From positions 1 to 64,000 of the forward strand of contig CALSTU010000002.1 of the NCBI GenBank assembly GCA_943789355.1: DNA of 64,000 nucleotides, given 5' to 3'. This document shows positions 54,777-64,000 of this stretch, piece by piece (within the stretch, counting starts at the first letter, position 1; each line of letters begins with the position of its first letter). The translations under genes and the position numbers were made by a program. Under the pieces are notes generated by a model that made no database searches, was not told the DNA's origin, and was given only the letters and a program-made list of their open reading frames with translations. This DNA comes from UBA7430 sp002478765. Its GTDB lineage: Bacteria; Bacteroidota; Bacteroidia; Flavobacteriales; UBA7430.

Positions 54777-54798
54777 ACGTCCACTATTAAGTGGACGT
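54777..54798 (-). terminator. Terminator of the DEAD-box helicase gene
   Basis: ACGTCCACT-TAAT-AGTGGACGT followed by TTTTTTTT on the reverse strand, just after the stop. Confidence 0.85.
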
Positions 54799-54806
54799 TT
54801 AGGTAT

Positions 54807-56528
54807 TTATTTTCTTCGTTCTCTTCGACCTCTAGATGCAGGCTTACGATCTCTAGAACCAGAGCTGCTTCGATCTCTAGACCAATCTCTACCACCTCCG
54901 CCTCGACGACGATCTCTACCACCACGTCTGTCAGGAGATTTTGTTTTTTTAGTCACCTCAAGACTTATCTGACGATCTCCAATACTAAAACCTTCAAAGG
55001 CTGAGAATACACCCTCAACTTTCGTTTTAGAAACATTGAAGAATGAGAAAGCTCCTTTTACATCAACACCACCAAAGTCATCATTAGTTAACGATGTCTT
55101 TTCTCTCAATAAATCTTTAAGGGTTGCCCAATCAAAACCGTCCTTTTCACCGATATTGATGAAAATACGTTCTGAATCACTTGATTTGTCTCTGCTCCTA
55201 CCAGAAGCATTAAGATCTTGTGCATCCTTATAGAAATTCAATATTTTAGATGAATTTAACGCAATGAATTTCTCAAGAACTTCAGTAACCGTCATTTGCT
55301 CTGCAAGCTCATGTATAGCTTCCGTAAATGGTTTTAAAGCATTTGGATGTGCTTGAGCATTGATTAGATTATTCATGGATTGAAATACCATAGCCTTCAT
55401 AACCTCTTCTCCAGAAGGCACTGTTTTTCGTTCTATTCTTCGGTTAATCGTTTTCTCAATTTGAACCAATTTAAATTTATCTCTACCACCAACAAGTGCA
55501 ACAGAGGTTCCCGATTTACCAGCACGACCAGTACGACCACTTCGATGCGTATAGACTTCAACATCATCAGGTAATTGGTAGTGAATAACATGGCTAATCT
55601 CATCTACATCAATACCACGTGATGCAACATCAGTAGCAACAAGAATCGTTATGTTTTTTGTCTTGAATTGTTTCATGACACCGTCACGCTGTACTTGAGA
55701 CATATCTCCGTGAAGGCCACCTGTATTGTAACCGTCAGCCATCAATCGTTCGGAAACAGTTTGAGTTTCAGCTCGAGTACGACAAAAGATGATGGCGTAT
55801 ATACTTGGGCAAGAATCTACGATACGTCTTAGAGCTTTATATCGATCTCTATTATCTATTAAATAATAATTGTGCTCAACCGTAGATGCTGCTTGATTTT
55901 TAGTGCCGCAAGTAACCTCTATTGGATTATTCATGTAGTTGGATGCAATTTTCGCTACCGGTTTGGGCATGGTAGCGGAATACAACCAGGTATTTCTGTC
56001 TTCTGAAGCGGTTTCTAAGATCTCATCAATTGCATCTTGGAAGCCCATATTTAACATTTCGTCTGCTTCATCAAGAACGAGATAATCAATATGACTCAAG
56101 TCTACCAAGCGTCTGTTAATCATGTCTTGTAAACGACCTGGAGTAGCAACAATAACTTGTGCACCTCTTTTGAGTTTTCTAGCTTGATCGGTAATACTAG
56201 CCCCACCGTATACAGCAACTACATTGGTTTTCTTGAAACGAGCGTAATCATTTAGATCTGCCGCAATTTGAATACACAATTCACGTGTAGGAGCTAAAAC
56301 TAATGCTTGTGTTTTTCTATTGTCATTGTCAATTTTCTGGATCAAAGGCAAACCAAAAGATGCCGTTTTACCTGTTCCGGTTTGTGCTAAAGCAACCAAA
56401 TCGGTATCTTCTTTAAGAACAATGGGGATACATTTTTCCTGTACAGGAGAGGGTTTTTCAAACCCAAGATGGTCTACTGCTTGAACAATAACGTCTTCGA
56501 GACCAAGCTCAATAAAATTCTGATTCAT
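54807..56528 (-). CDS. DEAD-box RNA helicase with DbpA-like RNA-binding domain (CsdA/DeaD type)
   Basis: 573 residues. Helicase motifs AQTGTGKT, PTRELC, DEAD (LVLDEADEMLN), SAT (YSATMPK), RGIDVDEISHVIHY and HRSGRTGR. At about residue 440-530 a DbpA-type RNA-binding fold (RIFINIGEKDGFDWATLKDL, DVKGAFSFFNV) is followed by an arginine/glycine tail (SPDRRGGRDRRRGGGG). It remodels RNA, commonly needed in the cold and for ribosome assembly. Upstream, 160 bases of leader separate it from valS. Confidence 0.92.
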   Translation of the reverse strand: MNQNFIELGLEDVIVQAVDHLGFEKPSPVQEKCIPIVLKEDTDLVALAQTGTGKTASFGLPLIQKIDNDNRKTQALVLAPTRELCIQIAADLNDYARFKKTNVVAVYGGASITDQARKLKRGAQVIVATPGRLQDMINRRLVDLSHIDYLVLDEADEMLNMGFQDAIDEILETASEDRNTWLYSATMPKPVAKIASNYMNNPIEVTCGTKNQAASTVEHNYYLIDNRDRYKALRRIVDSCPSIYAIIFCRTRAETQTVSERLMADGYNTGGLHGDMSQVQRDGVMKQFKTKNITILVATDVASRGIDVDEISHVIHYQLPDDVEVYTHRSGRTGRAGKSGTSVALVGGRDKFKLVQIEKTINRRIERKTVPSGEEVMKAMVFQSMNNLINAQAHPNALKPFTEAIHELAEQMTVTEVLEKFIALNSSKILNFYKDAQDLNASGRSRDKSSDSERIFINIGEKDGFDWATLKDLLREKTSLTNDDFGGVDVKGAFSFFNVSKTKVEGVFSAFEGFSIGDRQISLEVTKKTKSPDRRGGRDRRRGGGGRDWSRDRSSSGSRDRKPASRGRRERRK

Positions 56529-56660
56529 ATCGTCAGATTAAGTGATTAATAAATAACTAACACTCAACCCTTTCGACGAAGTCCGGTTGGACTCACTAAC
56601 AGAGCATTAGCGTGGCGCGAAATTACAACAATTTATTTAGCTACAACTATGTATAACAAA

Positions 56661-56683
56661 AAAGCCACTCTAACAGTGGCTTT
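56661..56683 (-). terminator. Terminator of valS
   Basis: AAAGCCACT-GTTAG-AGTGGCTTT, then TTTTGTT on the reverse strand, directly past the valS stop. Confidence 0.85.
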
Positions 56684-56688
56684 TAGAT

Positions 56689-59319
56689 TTATTGAAGTGA
56701 AGAAAGTTGTTCTTCTATGGTTTTAATTTTAGCCTCCGCATCACTCTGCTTCTTTCGTTCATTCGCAATCACCTGTTCAGGAGCATTATTTACAAAACGC
56801 TCATTACTGAGTTTTTTCATAACGGAATTTAAAAATCCTTTGGTATAATCTAACTCATGCATTAAGGTGGCGATTTCTTCTTCGATATTTACCGCTCCAA
56901 CCAAAGGAATGTAATACTCATTAGATTTAACCCGGAAAGATAAGGCTCCTTCTACTTTCTCCTCCACATAGTCTAACACACTCAAGTTCCCTAGTTTCGA
57001 AATCACGGAATCAAAAGATCGATCTGAATCTTCATTGAGTTTTACAAACAATTGGACTTGGTCTTTGTTGGCGATATTCTTTTCCTTTCGAATGGTTCGG
57101 ATGCCTGAGATCACTTCAGCCGCGAATTCCTCATCTCTTAGTATTTTGTCATTGACAGACTTGACTTCGGGCCAAGGGGCAACAATCAATCGATCATCTT
57201 GTGATTTTCGATTCGATACCAATGACCAGATTTCTTCGGAAATAAACGGCATAAAAGGATGTAAAAGCTTTAACAACTCCTCAAAATATCCTAAAGTAGC
57301 ATTCAAAGTAACACGATCAATAGGCTTTTGATAAGGAGGCTTAATCATTTCTAGATAAGAAGAACAGAAATCATCCCAAACCAATTTATAAACACTCATT
57401 AAAACTTCTGAAATACGAAACTTATCATAATTCGTATTTATGGACGTGATGGTTTTACTCAACTTTGATTCAAACCAATCTACAGCTCTTTGACTTGACT
57501 CTGGCTGTTTAATTTCAGCGGATTCCCATCCTTTAACCAATCGAAATGCATTCCAAATTTTATTTGAAAAGTTTCTACCCTGCTCACAGAGAGATTCATC
57601 AAATGGAAGATCATTTCCAGCAGGAGAACACAACAACATACCTACACGAACTCCGTCAGCTCCATGCTTTTTCATCAATTCGATAGGATCCGGAGAGTTC
57701 CCTAAAGATTTTGACATTTTCCGTCCTTGTTTGTCACGAACAATTCCAGTTAAATAAACATTATTGAATGGACGAGCGCCGCGATATTCGTAACCGGTAA
57801 GTATCATACGAGCCACCCAAAAGAATAAAATTTCGGGCGCAGTAACCAGATCGTTTGTTGGGTAATAATAATTAATTTCCTCGTTTTCGGGTTCCATAAT
57901 TCCATTAAAGACCGAAATGGGCCAGAGCGAAGAAGAAAACCAAGTATCCAATACATCAGAGTCTTGACTCAAGTCCTCAGCAGTTAAATCATTCCTCCCT
58001 GTAGTTTCTCGGGCAAGCTCAACAGCTTCATCAATGGTTTTCGCAACCACAAAATCATTCAAACCGTCTCCATAAAAATACGCTGGTATTTGATGACCCC
58101 ACCACAACTGACGAGAAATACACCAATCGTGTACGTTCTCCATCCAGTGACGATAAGTGTTTTTAAATTTCGCAGGCACCAACTGAACTTCGTCTTCCAT
58201 TACCGCATCCAATGCAGGAGCAGCCAATTTTTCCATCTTCACAAACCACTGAACAGAAATTTTTGGTTCAATAACCGCATCGGTTCTTTCTGAGCAGCCT
58301 ACTTTGGTTTGATAATCCTCTACTTTAACAAGAATTCCTAGGTCGTTTAGTTCTTTTGAAATTTCTTTACGAACGACAAATCGATCTTTTCCTTGATAAT
58401 GCAAACCATGTTTATTTAAAGTCGCATCATCGTTTAAAACATCGATAACAGCCAGGCCATGTTTTTCTCCAATAACCTTGTCATTTTGATCGTGAGCGGG
58501 TGTGATTTTTAAACAACCGGTACCAAACTCAATATCAACATAATCGTCTTCTATAATAGGTATTGACCTACCAACAATAGGGACAATAACCTTTTTACCT
58601 TTTAAATGTTTAAATCGATCGTCATTAGGATTAATACATATCGCTGTATCACCAAGAATCGTCTCTGGACGCGTAGTGGCAATTGTTACAAATTCATCAG
58701 AATCTTCAACTTGATATTTAACGTAATAAAGCTTCGAATTAACTTCTTTGTGAATTACTTCTTCATCAGATACCGTCGTCTTTGCTTGAGGATCCCAATT
58801 TACCATTCTAAAACCTCGGTAGATGAATCCTTTCTTGTACAAATCAACGAAAACCTCGAGAACAGATGCTGAAAGCTTATCATCCATAGTAAAAGAAGTA
58901 CGATCCCAATCGCATGAGGCTCCCAATTTCTTGAGTTGGTCTAATATAATACCTCCATGTTTCTCTTTCCACTCCCAGGCATGCTCTAAAAAGGATTCAC
59001 GTGTCAAATCTTCTTTAGAAATACCCGCCTCTTTTAGCTTGTTTACTACTTTGGCCTCGGTCGCTATAGATGCGTGGTCGGTTCCAGGAACCCAGCATGC
59101 ATTTTTACCGAGCATTCGAGCACGACGAACTAACACGTCTTGCAGCGTATTATTGAGCATGTGCCCCATGTGTAAAACCCCCGTAACGTTAGGGGGTGGA
59201 ATTACAATGGTATAAGCTTCTCGTTCATCAGGAGTCGATTTAAAATATTCGTTCTCCATCCAATACTTATACCACTTATCTTCTACTTGTATGGGGTCGT
59301 ATTTCTTGGGAATTTCCAT
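56689..59319 (-). CDS. valS: Valyl-tRNA synthetase
   Basis: 876 residues from the ATG at 59319 (MEIPKKYDPIQVEDKWYKYW), preferred over an upstream ATG that adds 11 unlike residues. Class I motifs: VTGVLHMGHM (HIGH) and GRKMSKSLGN (KMSKS), an editing domain between them, and a C-terminal coiled coil (LDYTKGFLNSVMKKLSN). It charges tRNA-Val. A TAGATTTG -7-like box lies about 31 bases upstream (59350-59357, reverse). Confidence 0.97.
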   Translation of the reverse strand: MEIPKKYDPIQVEDKWYKYWMENEYFKSTPDEREAYTIVIPPPNVTGVLHMGHMLNNTLQDVLVRRARMLGKNACWVPGTDHASIATEAKVVNKLKEAGISKEDLTRESFLEHAWEWKEKHGGIILDQLKKLGASCDWDRTSFTMDDKLSASVLEVFVDLYKKGFIYRGFRMVNWDPQAKTTVSDEEVIHKEVNSKLYYVKYQVEDSDEFVTIATTRPETILGDTAICINPNDDRFKHLKGKKVIVPIVGRSIPIIEDDYVDIEFGTGCLKITPAHDQNDKVIGEKHGLAVIDVLNDDATLNKHGLHYQGKDRFVVRKEISKELNDLGILVKVEDYQTKVGCSERTDAVIEPKISVQWFVKMEKLAAPALDAVMEDEVQLVPAKFKNTYRHWMENVHDWCISRQLWWGHQIPAYFYGDGLNDFVVAKTIDEAVELARETTGRNDLTAEDLSQDSDVLDTWFSSSLWPISVFNGIMEPENEEINYYYPTNDLVTAPEILFFWVARMILTGYEYRGARPFNNVYLTGIVRDKQGRKMSKSLGNSPDPIELMKKHGADGVRVGMLLCSPAGNDLPFDESLCEQGRNFSNKIWNAFRLVKGWESAEIKQPESSQRAVDWFESKLSKTITSINTNYDKFRISEVLMSVYKLVWDDFCSSYLEMIKPPYQKPIDRVTLNATLGYFEELLKLLHPFMPFISEEIWSLVSNRKSQDDRLIVAPWPEVKSVNDKILRDEEFAAEVISGIRTIRKEKNIANKDQVQLFVKLNEDSDRSFDSVISKLGNLSVLDYVEEKVEGALSFRVKSNEYYIPLVGAVNIEEEIATLMHELDYTKGFLNSVMKKLSNERFVNNAPEQVIANERKKQSDAEAKIKTIEEQLSSLQ

Positions 59320-59415
59320 GGATCCGTGTTCTTTGTATTTTAAGACTCGCAAATCTAATCATTTAGGGCTTAAATGCGATGAATTTGAAGGGTAAAAGTC
59401 AAGTGAAAAAGAGAA

Positions 59416-60069
59416 TTACAAGCGGCTTCCAAAAATAGCAGAACCCACACGAACCATGGTACTACCGTGCTCTATAGCTAATGAGTAATCTCCGCTCATA
59501 CCCATAGACAGTATCTGCAGTTCTTGATTTGTCTTTTGAAATTGACTAAATATTTGCTTTAAATAAGCAAACTCTTTTTCGATTATCGAGGTATTTGAGG
59601 TATAGGTAGCCATCCCCATAAACCCTTTAACGGCTACGTGTTTTAAATCAAGTGAACTCGACAAGAGATGTTTCAACTCTTCTAGACCCAAACCAAACTT
59701 AGAGGACTCTTTAGCAATATGTACTTGCAATAAGCAATCAATAATTCGGTCGTGCTGCTTGGCACGCTTATCAATTTCTTTGAGTAATTTGAATGAATCT
59801 ACTCCGTGAATTAAGTGTACAAAAGGAGCTATGAACTTGACCTTATTCGATTGTAAATGACCAATCATGTGCCATTGAATATCTTTGGGTAACACTTCAG
59901 CCTTTGCAGCTAAATCTTGCACCTTATTCTCCCCAAAAGAACGCTGCCCTTCCTGATAAGCCGCCATAATAGATGAGTTAGGCTTGGTCTTTGACACAGC
60001 TACTAATGTGACCTGTTGTGGTATATGAGCTCTTACTTTGCGTAAATTTTCTTCAATCATAAGAATCAA
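59416..60069 (-). CDS. YggS-family pyridoxal phosphate homeostasis protein
   Basis: 217 residues, alanine-racemase-like barrel. The PLP lysine is K27 in LVAVSKTKPNSS, with SFGENKVQD, WHMIGHLQSNKVKF and SMGMSGDYSLAIEHGSTMVR for the phosphate cup. It binds PLP and is not a racemase; known effects are on PLP balance and amino acid pools. The start could be the Met at codon 1 or 4. Confidence 0.92.
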   Translation of the reverse strand: MILMIEENLRKVRAHIPQQVTLVAVSKTKPNSSIMAAYQEGQRSFGENKVQDLAAKAEVLPKDIQWHMIGHLQSNKVKFIAPFVHLIHGVDSFKLLKEIDKRAKQHDRIIDCLLQVHIAKESSKFGLGLEELKHLLSSSLDLKHVAVKGFMGMATYTSNTSIIEKEFAYLKQIFSQFQKTNQELQILSMGMSGDYSLAIEHGSTMVRVGSAIFGSRL

Positions 60070-60131
60070 TTATTCAACAAAATTAAAAATTAAGACTGTA
60101 AAAAAGACTGTATATGACTTTTCATTCATAA

Positions 60132-61373
60132 TTATTCATGATCCAGACTGTATATAACCAGTCCACTACGTAATTTAGGCTCAACATAAGTACTTTTAGG
60201 AGGCATGATTTCATTTCGATCCGCGACTTCTTTCATTTGCTTAACGGTCACCGGTTTTAAAGCAAAAGCAACTTGGTACGCTCCTGAATCAACCGCCTCT
60301 TGCAAGCCCCCTAGACCTTTTTTACCATCTAGGAAAGCTACCCTATCGTCATTTCGGACATCTTTAATGCCCAAAATTGGACTTAAAATATGATTTGATA
60401 GTAGACTTGCGCCAAGACTCGAAACGCGCCCAAGAGGATTGTATATCGTGTCGTTTGCCTTCAAACCATACCAGCAACCGGAAAAGTACATGCTAATTTC
60501 TGATTGCTCCGTAGGTTTTTGAACACACTCTTGTTTTTGAATGGTGAAATGCGCTTTCAATTGCAAAAGAAACTCATTGGTCGTTAATCCGTTGATGTCA
60601 AGTATCAATCGATTGTAGTCGAAAATTCGCATTTGTTCGTCGTTAATTAAAAAACTCATGAAATAATGATGGGGCTCATCACCATTATTACTAGTAGATT
60701 TCGAAGTTTTTCGAGTACAATACAACATCGAGGATGCGGACCGGTGATGTCCGTCGGCTATGTAAGCAGTCTTTACCTCTCCAAAGAGGTCGATCAACTC
60801 ATCTAATGCAGCCACACTATCGACACACCAAAAATGATGCAACACCTTATTGGCCGTGGTAAACTCATACTCAGGTCTGGTTTTCACATAAGAGTCTATC
60901 CACTCATTGATTCGTGGAACTCCAGAGTAAGTGATTAGAACAGGTTCTGCATTAAAACCGCTGTGCTCTAGGAAATCCGTAAACATCACCTCGCGTGAAG
61001 CAATGGTTTGCTCATGAACCTTAATGACTCCTTTTGCATAATCATCCACACTGGATGCAGCAATAATACCAACATAAGAATCCGTCTCAGAAACCTGACG
61101 GTAAACGTACAAACTATCTTTTTGATCTTTGAGTAGAACACCATCAGATCTAAATTTCAGATACATATCACGAACGCCTTTATATTTTTGTTGTCCCACC
61201 AAAGGAGCATTAGCCGCAGACTGTTCGGGATTGATGATATGCAGAAATGTATAAGGATTGGTCGATAACTTCTCGCGAAGCGCTTGATCTGAATAAGTAA
61301 GATAAGAACGAGAAGCGACCAGATGAGCCTTATCTCTAGGAGGTCGTACCCCTTTAAATGCTTTAATTTTCAT
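60132..61373 (-). CDS. DUF1015 protein
   Basis: 413 residues, starting KIKAFKGVRPPRDKAHLVAS, with YIADGHHRSASSMLY and YNRLILDINGLT, the conserved features of DUF1015. The family is widespread and without a proven reaction; the 'ADGHHR' loop looks like a possible active or metal site. It follows yggS-like 60 bases away in the same direction, and the pair is probably cotranscribed. Confidence 0.85.
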   Translation of the reverse strand: MKIKAFKGVRPPRDKAHLVASRSYLTYSDQALREKLSTNPYTFLHIINPEQSAANAPLVGQQKYKGVRDMYLKFRSDGVLLKDQKDSLYVYRQVSETDSYVGIIAASSVDDYAKGVIKVHEQTIASREVMFTDFLEHSGFNAEPVLITYSGVPRINEWIDSYVKTRPEYEFTTANKVLHHFWCVDSVAALDELIDLFGEVKTAYIADGHHRSASSMLYCTRKTSKSTSNNGDEPHHYFMSFLINDEQMRIFDYNRLILDINGLTTNEFLLQLKAHFTIQKQECVQKPTEQSEISMYFSGCWYGLKANDTIYNPLGRVSSLGASLLSNHILSPILGIKDVRNDDRVAFLDGKKGLGGLQEAVDSGAYQVAFALKPVTVKQMKEVADRNEIMPPKSTYVEPKLRSGLVIYSLDHE

Positions 61374-61430
61374 TATTATATATATTTTAATAATGTAAAA
61401 TTAAGCAAAGAGTTTATGGAAACAAAAAAA

Positions 61431-61447
61431 GACGCCATAAAGGCGCC
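61431..61447 (-). terminator. Terminator of the rplS gene
   Basis: GGCGCC-TTTAT-GGCGTC followed by TTTTTTT on the reverse strand, 22 bases past the rplS stop. Confidence 0.75.
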
Positions 61448-61469
61448 TTTTTGATGGGGACGAAAAAAA

Positions 61470-61820
61470 TTAAACTCTTCTTTCCTTGATACGAGCTTTC
61501 TTACCCGTAAGATCTCTAAGATAAAATATACGTGCTCTACGTACCATACCTTTCTTATTAATTTCAATTTTCTCTAAGATTGGAGAATTTACAGGGAAAA
61601 TACGTTCAACTCCAATACCGTTGGCACCAATTTTACGAATCGTAAATGTTTCGGTGATTCCAGCACCTCGACGCTGAATAACAACACCTTTGAAGAACTG
61701 TGTACGTTCTTTGTCTCCTTCCTTAATTTTGTAGTATACCGTTACAGTATCTCCTGCTCCAAATTGAGGGAATTCGTTCTTAGGAACAAATTCATCTTGT
61801 ACAAATTTTACTAAATCCAT
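61470..61820 (-). CDS. rplS: Ribosomal protein L19
   Basis: 116 residues from the ATG at 61820 (MDLVKFVQDEFVPKNEFPQF), the normal L19 start; an upstream ATG would add nine residues. FKGVVIQRRGAGITETFTIR and VERIFPVNSPILEKIE are the L19 core. It sits at the interface of the ribosomal subunits. Upstream comes trmD, 194 bases away, as in many genomes. Confidence 0.95.
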   Translation of the reverse strand: MDLVKFVQDEFVPKNEFPQFGAGDTVTVYYKIKEGDKERTQFFKGVVIQRRGAGITETFTIRKIGANGIGVERIFPVNSPILEKIEINKKGMVRRARIFYLRDLTGKKARIKERRV

Positions 61821-62014
61821 TACTTTTTCTTTTTTAAATCCCAACATCCACGTATTGTGCCAGCGGTTGAGTTGTTAGATTTTAAGGGTGCAATATTACA
61901 AAATAAAACCTTTACAATTGCTTTAAATCCAATAAAAAATCACTAACGGTTGATGTACATAAAAAACAGCAACGAGAGAATCGGTCTCTAAAAGCTAAAC
62001 GCTTTATTATGAAA

Positions 62015-62689
62015 CTACTCGAGTAAATCAGGCCTGATCATCTTTGTGCGCTTAAGCGCCTCATCATGACGCCAATCCTCAATTTTTTTAGCATGTCCAG
62101 AAAGAAGTAATTCTGGAACCTTAATGCCTCGCCACTCGGCGGGCCTTGTGTAAACAGGCGGAGCCAATAAGCCGTCTTGAAAGGAGTCGGTTAAAGCTGA
62201 GGTTTCATCTCCTAAAACCCCAGGAAGCAGTCGGATAATGGCATCACACACCATAGCAGCGGGCAACTCTCCTCCTGAAAGAACAAAATCTCCAATAGAT
62301 ATTTCTTTGGTAATGTAAACATCACGAATGCGCTGGTCAATACCTTTGTAGTGCCCACAGAGAATGATAAGCGACGAACAAGTAGATAGCTGATTTGCTT
62401 GCCCCTGATCAAAACGATGCCCATCAGGCGTCATGTATATCACGTCGTCATAAGATCGTTCAGACATTAACTTATCAAGTATCGCAGAAATAGGCTGAAC
62501 GGACATTACCATCCCAGCACCGCCTCCAAATTGAGTATCGTCAACTCGCCTGTGCTTGTCTTTGGAATAGTCTCTTAACTGATGGAAAACTACATTGACA
62601 AGCTTTTTGTCAATTGCGCGCCTCAAAATAGAAGTGGAAAAAGGGCTCTCTAAAAGCTCGGGGTGGAGTGTAATGATATCAATTCTCAT
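62015..62689 (-). CDS. trmD: tRNA (guanine-37 N1)-methyltransferase
   Basis: 224 residues from the ATG at 62689 (MRIDIITLHPELLESPFSTS), the standard TrmD start; a longer frame has no support. Trefoil-knot SAM site LIILCGHYKGIDQRIRD and EISIGDFVLSGGELPAAMV are diagnostic. It methylates G37 next to the anticodon, preventing frameshifting. Linked with rplS in the usual order. Confidence 0.97.
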   Translation of the reverse strand: MRIDIITLHPELLESPFSTSILRRAIDKKLVNVVFHQLRDYSKDKHRRVDDTQFGGGAGMVMSVQPISAILDKLMSERSYDDVIYMTPDGHRFDQGQANQLSTCSSLIILCGHYKGIDQRIRDVYITKEISIGDFVLSGGELPAAMVCDAIIRLLPGVLGDETSALTDSFQDGLLAPPVYTRPAEWRGIKVPELLLSGHAKKIEDWRHDEALKRTKMIRPDLLE

Positions 62690-63074
62690 GGTGTCAAAAA
62701 TACATATTATTTTTCTGACCGTTTCACATATCTCGAACGTATCTTTCATTTAAAAGACCTTAAAAAAGCTCATAAAGCCTGTATGTCATACTGTCATGCT
62801 AAATCCACAATATATTGTAATTCAATATTTTATAGTAAAAAAGTGAACCTTTAGTTTAAGTTCTTATTTACTAATCAGCATGCCTATTAAACGCAACTAT
62901 TTGTACTGCATTTAACAACAAGCAATGTAGTTTTGGTTCTAAAAAGGAAGATTTTGAGTTGAAAAAATCAGCCTAATTAATCATCAACCTCATCCAAATA
63001 CCACATAGGCTCAAAGAGCGTCTTTCCCAAAATTCATAAATAAATCGTACATTAGTTTATATACCTTATTCTAC
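62690..63074. other. Intergenic region between divergent trmD and nitronate monooxygenase genes
   Basis: AT-rich, no coding frame with family character and no clear hairpin. It should hold both promoters, but no full TTG-N19-TAnnTTTG match was found. Confidence 0.5.
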
Positions 63075-64000
63075 ATGAAAAAACCCAACGCATCATCGCT
63101 ATGTGAAATTCTAGGAATTGAACACCCCATCATTATGGCCCCAATGTTCTTAGTTTCGAATACAGAAATGCTAATCCAGGCCTCAAAATCAGGAATAACG
63201 GGTTGTGTACCCGCTTTAAACTACAGAACTGATGATGCGTTTCGCTCTGCCATTCAAGAGATACGCTCCAAGTGCAACGGTCCTATTGGTGTAAATCTTA
63301 TTGTTAACAAATCAAACTTAAAATTCAAGCAACAACTTAAAAGCTGTCTAGACCTCAACATTGACTACATCATCACCTCGCTCGGGAGTCCTGAGGCCAC
63401 CATAAATGCTTGCAAACCCAAAGGCATAAAGGTGTTTTGTGATGTGGTTGACGTGAAATATGCTAAAAAAGTAGAAGACTTAGGCTGTGACGCCATCATT
63501 GCTGTAAATAAAGAAGCTGGAGGTCATTGCGGCCCCACTCCTGCGGACCAACTAATCCCAGAATTGAAATCTGCTTGCAGCCTACCCATCATTTCTGCAG
63601 GGGGTGTATCTAATGGGAAACAAATGAGAGACATCTTAGCACTAGGAGCTTGTGGAATATCAATGGGAAGCCCATTCATTGCTACCATTGAGGCAGATGT
63701 CTCTGACGCCTACAAACAGGCCATTGTTGATTACGGTGCAAAAGATATTATTTTAACAGAAAAACTCTCTGGATCTCCATGTACGGTAATCAACACCCCA
63801 TACGTCCAAAAAGTTGGAACCAAAAGAAATTTCATTGAGAGGATTCTTACTAAAAATAAAAGACTGAAAAAATTCATAAAAATGCTTACTTGGTACAAAG
63901 GAACAAAAGCTTTAAAAAATGCAGCCTTTAACACGACCTATGATACAGTTTGGTGCGCAGGTCCATCTATTGAAGGGGTAAAGTCGATACGACCTGTAAA
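63075..64000 (+). CDS. Nitronate monooxygenase / 2-nitropropane dioxygenase family (3' end beyond window)
   Basis: The ATG at 63075 opens a frame still open at the window end, 308 residues so far. It begins LCEILGIEHPIIMAPMFLVS, then FMN-barrel features VFCDVVDVKYAKKVED, NKEAGGHCGPTPADQLIPEL, PIISAGGVSNGKQMRDILAL and GISMGSPFIATIEAD. The catalytic-site 'GGHCG' and 'AGGV' phosphate loop fit the NPD/NMO family, which oxidises nitronates with FMN; enoyl-ACP reductase FabK is a close relative but less likely given 'EAGGHCG'. No neighbour downstream can be seen. Confidence 0.88.
   Translation, partial: MKKPNASSLCEILGIEHPIIMAPMFLVSNTEMLIQASKSGITGCVPALNYRTDDAFRSAIQEIRSKCNGPIGVNLIVNKSNLKFKQQLKSCLDLNIDYIITSLGSPEATINACKPKGIKVFCDVVDVKYAKKVEDLGCDAIIAVNKEAGGHCGPTPADQLIPELKSACSLPIISAGGVSNGKQMRDILALGACGISMGSPFIATIEADVSDAYKQAIVDYGAKDIILTEKLSGSPCTVINTPYVQKVGTKRNFIERILTKNKRLKKFIKMLTWYKGTKALKNAAFNTTYDTVWCAGPSIEGVKSIRPV

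Larger units (their letters stand above)
54520..54806. other. Intergenic region between convergent genes, with two hairpins
   Basis: It holds a strand-specific hairpin at 54555-54581 and the helicase terminator at 54777-54798. No gene was recognised between them. Confidence 0.5.

Overview
The window is a piece of a low-GC Bacteroidota chromosome, most likely a marine Flavobacteriales of the Cryomorphaceae/Crocinitomicaceae type. The signs are a type IX secretion gene (porD) and T9SS-type C-terminal tails, a DnaE with an N-terminal proofreading exonuclease, weak or absent Shine-Dalgarno sequences, promoters of the form TTG-N18/19-TAnnTTTG, and secreted proteins carrying 'CTDSLACNY'-type cysteine repeats. 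No rRNA, CRISPR array, phage or intact insertion sequence was seen; there is one tRNA, tRNA-Ser(TGA).

Bases 1-20,000 are accessory DNA. They hold a LytTR gene fragment, two paralogous secreted leucine-rich-repeat (LRR) proteins (one intact, one badly broken), remnants of a T9SS tail, a trio of membrane glycosyltransferase genes, an S74-type surface protein interrupted by a stop codon, a secreted GH16 beta-glucanase, an uncharacterised four-gene group (13.4-16.5 kb), a frameshifted LacI regulator and a secreted GH2 beta-glucuronidase-like enzyme. An 88-base direct repeat (6279 and 13312) brackets the glycosyltransferase/GH16 block. All four broken or remnant coding regions I could demonstrate (the LRR paralogue, the T9SS tail, the S74 protein and LacI) lie here.

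Bases 20,000-64,000 look like ordinary, intact core genome. In order: tRNA-Ser, an LpxL-type acyltransferase and a glycosyltransferase; a DUF58 gene, trxA and dnaE; a small histidine-kinase-like helical protein facing two stand-alone receiver proteins; trmL, a DEAD-box helicase, an MscS channel, an Atg22-like transporter, a glucosaminidase and a Y-family polymerase; a YceI lipoprotein and fabI; the envelope/CoA/repair run bamD-rpoZ-coaBC-porD-recN; an alpha-oxoamine synthase (sphingolipid or sulfonolipid type), a tRNA methyltransferase, a saccharopine-dehydrogenase-like enzyme and pckA; rsmE with two to three envelope genes; a SulP transporter; a phosphoribosyltransferase; a second DEAD-box helicase; valS; a YggS protein; a DUF1015 protein; rplS and trmD; and the start of a nitronate monooxygenase.

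The likely biology is a polysaccharide-degrading marine bacterium (laminarin-type glucan and glucuronate-containing glycans) with a changing set of secreted repeat proteins and surface glycans next to a stable housekeeping block. I did not find a clearly new defence or mobile system. The best leads are the LRR array whose copies differ almost only in one short slot, the uncharacterised 13.4-16.5 kb group, and the DHp-like/receiver trio near 28-30 kb.
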